Shown: positions 57,122 through 64,000 of the stretch, piece by piece
Position numbering within the stretch: the stretch's first letter is position 1
How the letters are laid out: every line of letters begins with the position of its first letter
From: Limosilactobacillus ingluviei DSM 15946
Lineage (GTDB): Bacteria; Bacillota; Bacilli; Lactobacillales; Lactobacillaceae
DNA length: 64,000 bases
Assembly: GCF_001435775.1 (NCBI RefSeq)
Contig: NZ_AZFK01000077.1
Coordinates: forward strand, 62,001 to 126,000
Direction: 5' to 3'
Position numbers and translations under genes: made by a program
Notes under the pieces: model-generated
Seen by the model: the letters and a program-made list of their open reading frames with translations, nothing else
Told to the model about the DNA's origin: nothing
The model's database searches: none

Positions 57122-58417
57122 TTAGGCCAAGCCCACGCGCTTGAAGATATCATCCACGTGGCGGAGGTGCCAGTGGTAATCAAAGGCGTCGTCGAGGTCG
57201 GCCTTGGTCAGTTGCTTTTGAATCGTTGGGTCAGCTTCCAAGAGCGGCCGGTACGGCACGTGTTCGGCCCAGCACTTGGCGGTGTACGGCTGAATCAAAT
57301 CGTAAGCCGCTTCCCGGGTCATTCCCGAGTTGACCAGCTTGAGCAGCACCCGGCCGGAGTAGATCAGGCCCAAGGTTTCGTCCATGTTGTGCTTCATCCG
57401 GTCCGGGAAGACGTCTAAGTTCTTTAAGATCTTGCCGAAGCGGTGCAACATGTAGTCCAACAGGGCGGTCGAATCCGGCAGAATCATCCGTTCCGCGCTG
57501 GAGTGGGAAATGTCGCGTTCGTGCCAGAGGGTGACGTTTTCCATTGCCGTAACCACGTTCCCGCGCAGGACCCGGGCACAGCCGGTGATGTTTTCCGACC
57601 CGATCGGGTTGCGCTTGTGCGGCATCGCTGAGGATCCCTTTTGGCCCTTGGCAAAGTGTTCTTCAACTTCGTGAATTTCCGTCCGTTGCAGGGCGCGAAT
57701 TTCGGTCGCCATGTTTTCCAGGCTGGTCCCGATCAAGGCCAAAGTCGCCACGTATTCTGCGTGGAGGTCGCGCGGCAGGACCTGGGTAGAAATTTCTTGT
57801 GGCCGCAAGCCCAGCTTTTGGCAGACGTACTCTTCCACGAAGGGATCGACTTCGGCAAAGGTGCCGACCGCCCCGGAAATCTTCCCGGCTTCGACCCCCT
57901 TCGCGGCGTGTTCGAAGCGTTCTTGATTCCGCTTCATTTCCGAGTACCAGCGGGCCGCCTTCAGCCCAAAGGTGGTTGGTTCGGCGTGAATCCCGTGGGT
58001 CCGCCCCATGCAGACGGTGTCCTTGTACTTGCGGGCCAGATCAGCCACGATCGCCATAAAGTCCGTGATGTCTTGGCGCAAGAGGTCGTTGGCCTGCTTT
58101 AATTGGTACCCCTGGGCGGTGTCGACCACGTCAGTACTGGTCAAGCCGTAGTGGACCCACTTGCGTTCTGGCCCAAGCGACTTGGAGACGTCGCGGGTAA
58201 AGGCGATCACGTCGTGGTGGGTGACGGCTTCGATTTCAGCAATCCCTTCCACGGTAAAGGTGGCGTGGTCACGGATCTTAGCTACATCTTCAGCCGGAAT
58301 GTGGCCGAGCTTGCTCCAAGCTTCATCAGCGGCAATTTCGACTTCCAGCCAACCGCGGTACTTGTTTTCTTCACTCCAGATCTGCTTCATTTCCGGACGG
58401 GTATAACGATCAATCAT
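57122..58417 (-). CDS. purB: Adenylosuccinate lyase
   Basis: The 431-residue enzyme removes fumarate from SAICAR and from adenylosuccinate in purine synthesis. It has the superfamily signature [17 protein letters not shown] near 260-276, [10 protein letters not shown] (about 87-96) and [15 protein letters not shown] (about 137-151). It lies third in a purE-purK-purB order, 22 bases after purK with ribosome binding site AGAGAGGAA. The operon is under the PurBox pair at 60137-60181. Confidence 0.95.
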   Translation of the reverse strand: MIDRYTRPEMKQIWSEENKYRGWLEVEIAADEAWSKLGHIPAEDVAKIRDHATFTVEGIAEIEAVTHHDVIAFTRDVSKSLGPERKWVHYGLTSTDVVDTAQGYQLKQANDLLRQDITDFMAIVADLARKYKDTVCMGRTHGIHAEPTTFGLKAARWYSEMKRNQERFEHAAKGVEAGKISGAVGTFAEVDPFVEEYVCQKLGLRPQEISTQVLPRDLHAEYVATLALIGTSLENMATEIRALQRTEIHEVEEHFAKGQKGSSAMPHKRNPIGSENITGCARVLRGNVVTAMENVTLWHERDISHSSAERMILPDSTALLDYMLHRFGKILKNLDVFPDRMKHNMDETLGLIYSGRVLLKLVNSGMTREAAYDLIQPYTAKCWAEHVPYRPLLEADPTIQKQLTKADLDDAFDYHWHLRHVDDIFKRVGLA

Positions 58418-58439
58418 TAGTAATTAATTCCTCTCTTTT

Positions 58440-59573
58440 TTATTCGGCTTGGTCAGCCCAAATCTTGCTGGCGGCCACTTCGGCCAAGGTTGCATCAATG
58501 TCGTCGGTCAAAATCGTCACGTGACCCATCTTGCGGTCAACCCGACTGGCGGCCTTGCCGTAGTCATGGAAGTGCCAAGCCGGGTGGGCCGTTAATTGGG
58601 CGCGGAGGGGTTGGACGTGTTGGCCCAAGACGTTGACCATCACGACCGGCTTGAGCAATTCAATCTTGGGCAGGGGCCAATTGCAAATCGCCCGGTTGTG
58701 AATGGCAAACTGGGAGAAGTTGCAGGCTTCAATCGAGTAGTGCCCCGAATTGTGCGGCCGCGGGGCCAACTCGTTAACGTAAATCTCGCCGTCGGTGCCG
58801 ACAAAGAATTCGACCCCCAAAATTCCCCGTAAGTCCAGGGCGGTCGCAATCCGCTTCGCGGCCGCTTCGGCCTTGGCGGCCACGGCGTCACTGATCCGCG
58901 CCGGGACGATGCTGAGGTGCAGGATTTCGTGACGGTGGATATTTTCGGCGATGGGGAAGGTTGTTACCTCCCCATTTTCATTCCGGGCTACCATCACCGA
59001 ACACTCCAAGGCAAAGTTTACCCAGCCTTCCAAAATCGCATCACCAGTTGCAACGATCCCCTGACACTGGGGCAAATCCGCCGCCGAATGCAGGACGATT
59101 TGGCCGTGCCCGTCGTAGCCGCCCTGGCAAGTCTTTAAGACACACGGATAGCCGAGCTGGGCCACGCCCGCTTGCAGGTCAGCTTCATTTTTAACCGCCA
59201 CAAAGGGCGCCGTTTGACAGCCAGCTTCTTTTAAGAAGGTCTTTTCCCGCAGGCGGTGCTTGGTGGTGTACAAGAGGTGGGTCCCCTGCGGCACGTAAGC
59301 CGTCGTCGCGACCTTCTTGAGGGCCTGCAAGTCGACATTTTCAAATTCATAGGTTAAAACGTCACTCTTCGCGGCCAATTCTTCAATCGCCGCAACGTCT
59401 TCGTACGGCGCCACGATTTGTTCATCCGCACACTGGCCGGCCGGGCAATTAGGGGTCGGATCTAAAATAATGACCTTCATCCCGGTCTGCTTAGCATCTA
59501 ACGCCAACATCTGACCGAGCTGGCCACCGCCGATAATCCCGATCGTTTGACCCGGTTGAATCAAGTTAGTCAA
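58440..59573 (-). CDS. purK: N5-carboxyaminoimidazole ribonucleotide synthase
   Basis: An ATP-grasp enzyme of 377 residues that carboxylates AIR with bicarbonate. [13 protein letters not shown] is at the front, the ATP-grasp lysine segment [15 protein letters not shown] is near 143, and [19 protein letters not shown] binds metal. I prefer TTG 59573, which overlaps the purE stop (TTGACTAA) behind GTGAGG. A GTG at 59585 is possible but has a poor site. Confidence 0.93.
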   Translation of the reverse strand: MTNLIQPGQTIGIIGGGQLGQMLALDAKQTGMKVIILDPTPNCPAGQCADEQIVAPYEDVAAIEELAAKSDVLTYEFENVDLQALKKVATTAYVPQGTHLLYTTKHRLREKTFLKEAGCQTAPFVAVKNEADLQAGVAQLGYPCVLKTCQGGYDGHGQIVLHSAADLPQCQGIVATGDAILEGWVNFALECSVMVARNENGEVTTFPIAENIHRHEILHLSIVPARISDAVAAKAEAAAKRIATALDLRGILGVEFFVGTDGEIYVNELAPRPHNSGHYSIEACNFSQFAIHNRAICNWPLPKIELLKPVVMVNVLGQHVQPLRAQLTAHPAWHFHDYGKAASRVDRKMGHVTILTDDIDATLAEVAASKIWADQAE

Positions 59574-60051
59574 GGTGGGCCTCACTTTCTACCGCGGCAT
59601 CGTGCATCTTTTGGCGGTACGCTTGGATTTGAGCTTGCAAAGCCGGGTTAGTCGTCCCGAGAATTTGCAGGGCTAATAAAGCGGCGTTCTTGGCGCCCGC
59701 CACCCCAATCGCCGTCGTAGCGACCGGAATCCCGGCTGGCATCTGCACAATCGACAAGAGCGAGTCCATGCCGCCCAACGCCTTGGTTTGGGCCGGCACC
59801 CCGATCACGGGCAGGGGGGTATTGGCCGCAATCATCCCCGGCAGGTGGGCCGCTCCCCCCGCACAAGCGATAATGACCTTGGTCCCCTTTTCAACGGCCG
59901 CCTGGGCAAAGGCGAACATTTCCGTTGGCATCCGGTGGGCGGAAATCACGTGCTTTTCGTAGTCCACCCCAAATTGCTCCAAAATCAAACAAGCTTCTTT
60001 GACGGTCGGCCAATCCGACTGACTGCCCATTACCACACTGATGCTGCTCAT
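59566..60051 (-). CDS. purE: N5-carboxyaminoimidazole ribonucleotide mutase
   Basis: The 161-residue class I PurE moves the carboxyl group made by PurK to give [31 protein letters not shown] and [17 protein letters not shown] are all intact. ATG 60051 lies 7 bases after GGAGG. The longer frame from 60114 has no site. It is the first gene of purEKB, without the other pur genes. Confidence 0.95.
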   Translation of the reverse strand: MSSISVVMGSQSDWPTVKEACLILEQFGVDYEKHVISAHRMPTEMFAFAQAAVEKGTKVIIACAGGAAHLPGMIAANTPLPVIGVPAQTKALGGMDSLLSIVQMPAGIPVATTAIGVAGAKNAALLALQILGTTNPALQAQIQAYRQKMHDAAVESEAHLD

Positions 60052-60104
60052 TTTTGCGCCTCCATTGCGTGTGCTGTTTATCCATTGCTTTAATTTCCTT
60101 TCTA

Positions 60105-60133
60105 AGGATACCAAAGGCCAGCGGGGACTTCAA
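60105..60133 (-). promoter_or_regulatory. Promoter of purEKB
   Basis: On the minus strand TTGAAG (60133-60128), 17 bases, TATCCT (60110-60105). Transcript start near 60098. Confidence 0.6.
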
Positions 60134-60136
60134 GGA

Positions 60137-60181
60137 AATTCCGAATAATGTAACGGTGACTGTATTTTAAAGTTCGATAAA
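60137..60181. promoter_or_regulatory. Divergent PurBox pair upstream of purE
   Basis: Against AWWWCCGAACWWT, 60137-60149 (+ strand, AATTCCGAATAAT) matches 12 of 13 and 60181-60169 (- strand) matches 11 of 13. There are 19 bases between them. The distal box is centred about 77 bases upstream of the predicted start, the position known for PurR activation in Lactococcus. Confidence 0.65.
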
Positions 60182-60322
60182 ATCATCAAATGGCCCCCGG
60201 CGCGCCTTTATTTTTCGGTAGTTTTATCGGTAATTTTTGATTTTTCAAAAATCTTTCACTTACCGCGCCCTTTTTGCTGGGTATATAATATTCTTATTTT
60301 AAGCAAGAGAGAAGGAAATTTG

Positions 60323-61519
60323 ATGCTAGAGAAAACGTTCTATAAGCAACTGCTCAAGCGCTCGTTTGCCATGCTGGTCAAAATTGTCTTTTGGGACGGC
60401 AGCAGCGCGCAGTATGGCCAGGGGGAACCCAAGGCCACCATTACCTTCCGGGAAAAAGTGCCGGTCAGCGCGGTCACCCAAAACGCGTCGATCGCCCTAG
60501 GGGAAGCTTACATGGACCAAAAGATTGATATTACCGGTCCAGGCGCTCACCCCCTCCAAGAAGTGATTACCTCAGCTTACCAACAAGCCGGCAGTTTCCT
60601 GCGCGACGCCAAACTAAAAAAATTCTTGCCGAAACAAAGTCACGGCGAGGCGCAAAGCCAAGCCGACATTCACAGCCACTACGACGTCGGCAATGATTTT
60701 TACCGGCTCTGGCTCGATGACACGCTGACGTATTCGTGCGCCTACTTCACCCCGGAAAATCCAACCAACGACCTAACCGCCGCGCAAATCGCTAAGGTCC
60801 ACCACATCTTGCAAAAGCTCAATCCCCAACCCGGTCGCCGCCTGCTCGACATTGGCTGTGGCTGGGGGACCTTGATGCTGACGGCCGCCAAGGAATACGA
60901 CCTGAAAGTCACCGGGGTCACCCTCTCTGAAGAACAATACCAGCTGGTCAAACAGCGGATTGAAGCAGCTGGCCTCAGTGGGGTCGCCGAAGTGCGCCTA
61001 CAAGACTACCGTGAGCTGGGCGACGAACAGTGGGATTACATTACCTCGGTTGGGATGTTTGAACACGTCGGCCAAGAAAACCTCGGCCTCTACTTCCAAG
61101 ACGTGGCGAAGTACTTGAAGGCTGATGGGACGGCCCTGATCCACGGCATTACCCGCCAACAAGGCGGCGCCTACAACGGCTGGATCAACAAGTACATCTT
61201 CCCGGGCGGCTACATCCCCGGCCTGACGGAAATCATCGACCACATTGAAGCCGCCCACTTGCAAATCGGGGACATGGAAATGCTACGCCGCCACTACCAA
61301 CGGACACTGGAAATCTGGGACGCCAACTTCAATGCCCACCGCGCCGAAATTGAAACCACCAAGGGGACGCGCTTTACCCGGATGTGGGACCTGTATCTGC
61401 AGGCCTGCGCGGCTTCCTTTGAATCCGGCAATATCGACGTCGTCCAATATCTCCTAACCAAGGGGCCGTCGGGCACCGGCTTGCCAATGACCCGCCGGTA
61501 CATGCTGACCGACCGCTAA
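60323..61519 (+). CDS. cfa: Cyclopropane-fatty-acyl-phospholipid synthase
   Basis: The 398-residue SAM-dependent methyltransferase converts unsaturated acyl chains of membrane lipids to cyclopropane chains. It has [26 protein letters not shown] (about 113-138), the SAM-binding [13 protein letters not shown] (about 172-184), and [12 protein letters not shown] 60323 follows AGAGAGAAGG. It is a single gene. Together with the oleate hydratase it marks this region for fatty-acid modification, though they are not linked. Confidence 0.94.
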   Translation: MLEKTFYKQLLKRSFAMLVKIVFWDGSSAQYGQGEPKATITFREKVPVSAVTQNASIALGEAYMDQKIDITGPGAHPLQEVITSAYQQAGSFLRDAKLKKFLPKQSHGEAQSQADIHSHYDVGNDFYRLWLDDTLTYSCAYFTPENPTNDLTAAQIAKVHHILQKLNPQPGRRLLDIGCGWGTLMLTAAKEYDLKVTGVTLSEEQYQLVKQRIEAAGLSGVAEVRLQDYRELGDEQWDYITSVGMFEHVGQENLGLYFQDVAKYLKADGTALIHGITRQQGGAYNGWINKYIFPGGYIPGLTEIIDHIEAAHLQIGDMEMLRRHYQRTLEIWDANFNAHRAEIETTKGTRFTRMWDLYLQACAASFESGNIDVVQYLLTKGPSGTGLPMTRRYMLTDR

Positions 61520-61530
61520 TCCAGCAAAAT

Positions 61531-61575
61531 TAAAGGGTGACCTTGCGTCCACGCGCAGGGATCACCCTTTTTTGA
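61531..61575. terminator. Bidirectional terminator between cfa and fhs
   Basis: AAAGGGTGA-CC pairs with GG-TCACCCTTTTTT around an inner GCG/CGC stem. AT-rich tails lie on both sides. Confidence 0.78.
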
Positions 61576-61585
61576 AACTTCTTTG

Positions 61586-63247
61586 TTAGAACAGGCCGGT
61601 AATCGTCCCGTTTTCATCAATCGTCATCTTCACGGCCGCTGGCGTCTTCCCCAGCCCCGGCATCGTCAGCATCGTCCCGGACAAAGCGACGATAAAGCCG
61701 GCCCCGAGCTTTGGCACAAACTCCCGGATGTGGAAAGTAAAGTCACTCGGCGCCCCGAGCGCCGTTTGGTCATCCGAGAAGGAGTACTGGGTCTTGGCGA
61801 TGCAGACCGGCAGGTTGTCCCAGCCCTGCTTGGTAAATTCGGCCAGTTGCTTTTCCGCCTTCTTGGAAAAGACGACTTCCTTGGCGCCGTAAATCTTGGT
61901 CGCCACGGCTTTGACCTTGTCGGCAATTGGCAGTTCAACATCGTAGAGCGGCGTGAAGTCCGCTGGTTGGTCGGCCAATTCGACCACCGCTTCGGCCAGG
62001 GCGTGCGTCCCCGCGCCCCCCTTAGCCCAGGCATCGGCGACCACCGCTTTGACGCCCAATTCGGCACAGAGTTCTTGCAGTTTACCAACTTCGGCATCCG
62101 TATCAGCGACAAAGTGATTAATCGCAACCACCGCCGGCAGCCCGTAACGTTGGATGTTTTGGACGTGGCGCTTGAGGTTGACAAAGCCGGCTTCTAAGGC
62201 CGCTAAGTTTTCGTCCTTCAGGTCAGCTAAAGCCACTCCACCGTTGTACTTTAAGGCCCGGATGGTCGCCACGATGACCACGGCGTCGGGGTGCTTGCCT
62301 AAAGCGGGCCGCTTAATGTCGAGGAACTTTTCAGCCCCCAGGTCGGCCCCGAAGCCGGCTTCGGTCACCGTGTAGTCACTTAAGGCCAGGGACGTCTGGG
62401 TGGCTAAGACCGAATTGCAGCCGTGGGCAATGTTGGCAAACGGCCCCCCGTGAACAAAGGCGGGCGTGTGATCCAGGGTTTGGACCAGGTTTGGCTTGAT
62501 GGCATCCTTGAGTAAGATCGTGATTGCATCCGCAAAGCCCAGTTGGCCGACCGTAACGGGTTCCTTGGCCCGGGTGTAGCCCACCACGATTTGCTTGACC
62601 CGGCGCTTGAGGTCCATCAGGTCCGTTGACAGACACAGGATCGCCATTAATTCGGACGCCGCCGTAATGTCAAAGCCGGTTTCACGCGGCACCCCTTGCA
62701 TCACGCCGCCCAGACCGGTCACGACGTTGCGCAGGGCGCGGTCGTTAACGTCTTCGACCCGCCGCCAGATCACCCGGCGGGGATCAAGATCGAGTTCGTT
62801 ATCCCGCATGATGTAGTTGTCAATCAAGGCCGCCAAGGTGTTGTTGGCACTGGTCAGGGCGTGCAGATCGCCAGTAAAGTGGAGGTTGATGTCTTCCATT
62901 GGGATGACTTGACTGTAACCACCCCCGGTGGCACCCCCCTTGATCCCGAAGACCGGTCCCATTGATGGTTCACGCATCGCGATCGTCGTTTGGTGCCCTA
63001 ATTGGTTCATTGCGTCAGCCAAGCCCACCAAGACGGTCGACTTCCCTTCCCCGGCTGGGGTCGGGTTAATTGCCGTCACCAAGACCAGCTTGTGCTTCTT
63101 ACCGGCTACTGGGGCAACCGGCGTGGTTACCTTCGCCTTGTAGGGACCGTATTGTTCCAGTTGGTCCTTTTTCAGTCCCACCTTAGCCGCCACAGCTTCG
63201 ATTGGCAACATTTCCGCTTGATCCGCAATTTGAATATCCGTTAACAT
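61586..63247 (-). CDS. fhs: Formate-tetrahydrofolate ligase
   Basis: The 553-residue enzyme makes 10-formyl-THF from formate, THF and ATP, the formyl donor for PurH and PurN. The nucleotide loop [18 protein letters not shown] is at about 62-79, [19 protein letters not shown] follows, and [13 protein letters not shown] lies near the end. It is preceded by a perfect PurBox (63266-63278), placing it in the purine regulon with purEKB. Confidence 0.95.
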   Translation of the reverse strand: MLTDIQIADQAEMLPIEAVAAKVGLKKDQLEQYGPYKAKVTTPVAPVAGKKHKLVLVTAINPTPAGEGKSTVLVGLADAMNQLGHQTTIAMREPSMGPVFGIKGGATGGGYSQVIPMEDINLHFTGDLHALTSANNTLAALIDNYIMRDNELDLDPRRVIWRRVEDVNDRALRNVVTGLGGVMQGVPRETGFDITAASELMAILCLSTDLMDLKRRVKQIVVGYTRAKEPVTVGQLGFADAITILLKDAIKPNLVQTLDHTPAFVHGGPFANIAHGCNSVLATQTSLALSDYTVTEAGFGADLGAEKFLDIKRPALGKHPDAVVIVATIRALKYNGGVALADLKDENLAALEAGFVNLKRHVQNIQRYGLPAVVAINHFVADTDAEVGKLQELCAELGVKAVVADAWAKGGAGTHALAEAVVELADQPADFTPLYDVELPIADKVKAVATKIYGAKEVVFSKKAEKQLAEFTKQGWDNLPVCIAKTQYSFSDDQTALGAPSDFTFHIREFVPKLGAGFIVALSGTMLTMPGLGKTPAAVKMTIDENGTITGLF

Positions 63248-63265
63248 CCGATGGCCTCCTCATTA

Positions 63266-63310
63266 AAAACCGAACAATAATCTCTTATGAAATATTACCG
63301 TTCGATTATA
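63266..63310. promoter_or_regulatory. PurBox pair and -10 box of fhs
   Basis: The + strand 63266-63278 (AAAACCGAACAAT) matches AWWWCCGAACWWT at 13 of 13. The - strand 63309-63297 matches 10 of 13, with 18 bases between them. TATAAT of fhs (minus, 63310-63305) overlaps the second box, so here the pair lies across and downstream of the promoter. Confidence 0.65.
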
Positions 63311-63336
63311 ACCCTAAAGCAACCATTTCAACAAGC

Positions 63337-64000
63337 TTAATCATCAGATTTAATCGCTGAAGTGGGCGCCGTCGCCTTGCCAATCGGCTTAACGTCGGCA
63401 ATATCGAGCAGGAAGGTAAAAATCGGGACCCCGACAATCAAGCCCCAAGTGCCAAAGAGGTGCTCGCTAACCAAGAGGACCACAAAGGTGTAGAAAATTG
63501 GCAGTTCCGTCCGGCTCGACATAAATTTGGGATTGAGGACGTAGGCTTCGATCGCGTGGATCACCACCACCATGATTAAAACGTAGGCAATGTAGCGCCA
63601 GCCACCGACCGAGTAGGCCACCATGCTGAGGGGGACCAGGGAAATGATCACCCCGGCAACCGGGATTAAACTCAAAATAAAGACCATCAGCCCGAGGGCG
63701 AAGATCTGTGGCATGTGCATAAAGGTCAGGCAGATCATCGTAATAACGGTATTGCAAATTGCGATGAAAAACTGGGCTTCTAAGACGACTCCAAAGGTAT
63801 TGACAAATTTCTTGCCGAAGTAGTAGAGGTCATTAAAGAACCAGCCCAACGACTTGCTGGACAGAAACTGACGGGAAAATTCATTCATCTGGCGCAGTTC
63901 AATCGTGTAAAAGAAGCTCAAGATCAATGACATTACAAAGGCAAAAGTCAAGGTCCCCAATGAAGTTAAGGTCGAAACGGCCAGTTGCATCCCGTGCTTG
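63337..64000 (-). CDS. AI-2E family transporter, C-terminal part (5' end beyond window)
   Basis: The frame is open to base 64000 (KHG precedes the internal Met at 63990), so this is the C-terminal 220 residues of a larger protein. It has four or five hydrophobic segments (FAFVMSLILSFFYTIEL, ICNTVITMICLTFMHM, LGLMVFILSLIPVAGVIISLVPLSMVAY, IAYVLIMVVVIHAIEAYVL, LLVSEHLFGTWGLIVGVPIF). This is the pattern of the AI-2E family (PerM/TqsA/YhgG), whose members export small molecules or exchange Na+/H+. The substrate is unknown. It ends 90 bases upstream of fhs. Confidence 0.82.
   Translation of the reverse strand, partial: KHGMQLAVSTLTSLGTLTFAFVMSLILSFFYTIELRQMNEFSRQFLSSKSLGWFFNDLYYFGKKFVNTFGVVLEAQFFIAICNTVITMICLTFMHMPQIFALGLMVFILSLIPVAGVIISLVPLSMVAYSVGGWRYIAYVLIMVVVIHAIEAYVLNPKFMSSRTELPIFYTFVVLLVSEHLFGTWGLIVGVPIFTFLLDIADVKPIGKATAPTSAIKSDD

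Noticed and set aside
1-64000. CRISPR arrays, IS elements, prophage or integrase genes
   Set aside because: No regularly spaced direct repeats, transposase-like frames or phage structural genes were found. The lysozyme module at 11312 stands alone.

Overview
The window looks like the chromosome of a high-GC lactic acid bacterium, most likely Limosilactobacillus close to L. fermentum. This is inferred from a GC content a little above 50%, mevalonate-pathway HMG-CoA reductase, lipoteichoic-acid synthase, oleate hydratase, paired acetoin/diacetyl reductases and many choline-free, peptidoglycan-directed surface proteins. Strains were not compared. Almost every base is ordinary housekeeping or accessory chromosome. 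I see no prophage, IS element, CRISPR array or rRNA. There is one tRNA (Thr, anticodon GGT). Two parS-like sites suggest the region lies in the origin-proximal domain.

Layout. 1-1459: mvaA (cut by the window edge) and ppx. 1705-3990: a HelD-type RNA polymerase recycling ATPase, with a paralogue at 42747-45050. 4035-6504: serC-serA, preceded by a 15-codon serine-rich leader peptide and mutually exclusive hairpins, i.e. a ribosome-mediated attenuator. 6599-13183: a histidine phosphatase, a CPA2 cation/proton antiporter with a long 5' leader, and cell-wall enzymes (DacA-type carboxypeptidase, L,D-transpeptidase, three-part peptidoglycan hydrolase). 13310-13712: a TxpA/Hol_Tox-like type I toxin with a convergent antisense RNA, then tRNA-Thr. 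13970-25524: dehydrogenase, exonuclease III, amino-acid permease, lipoate ligase/OsmC pair, oleate hydratase, acetoin reductase, MFS pump and an XRE/DUF3278 pair. 25657-30285: small secreted and lipoproteins and a padR-DUF1700 operon. 30472-34313: second acetoin reductase, flavodoxin, a frameshifted arylsulfotransferase and a 3-hydroxyacyl-CoA dehydrogenase relic.

34314-47959: guaA, a small alarmone synthetase with a two-component system, coaA, a GNAT enzyme, LTA synthase, HelD2, DedA, a second histidine phosphatase and hflX. 47873-50077: an AT-richer ABC transporter pair bracketed by a direct duplication of the hflX 3' end, followed by a RelBE/YafQ-DinJ toxin-antitoxin pair. 50845-57072: dapE-like peptidase, a small membrane protein, a YhgE/Pip exporter-like protein with its TetR regulator, and galM. 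57122-63990: purEKB, cyclopropane fatty acid synthase, fhs and an AI-2E family permease. PurBox-like sites precede both purE and fhs, linking purine synthesis to formyl-folate supply.

The strongest non-coding signals are: (1) the serine attenuator ahead of serCA; (2) a 125-bp structured intergenic repeat present twice with compensatory stem changes; (3) the type I toxin/antisense locus; (4) a TTTGTGA motif placed between -35 and -10 of both acetoin-reductase paralogues; (5) the duplication that brackets the ABC transporter. Several start codons were moved downstream from the longest open frame, using ribosome binding sites and promoter positions.
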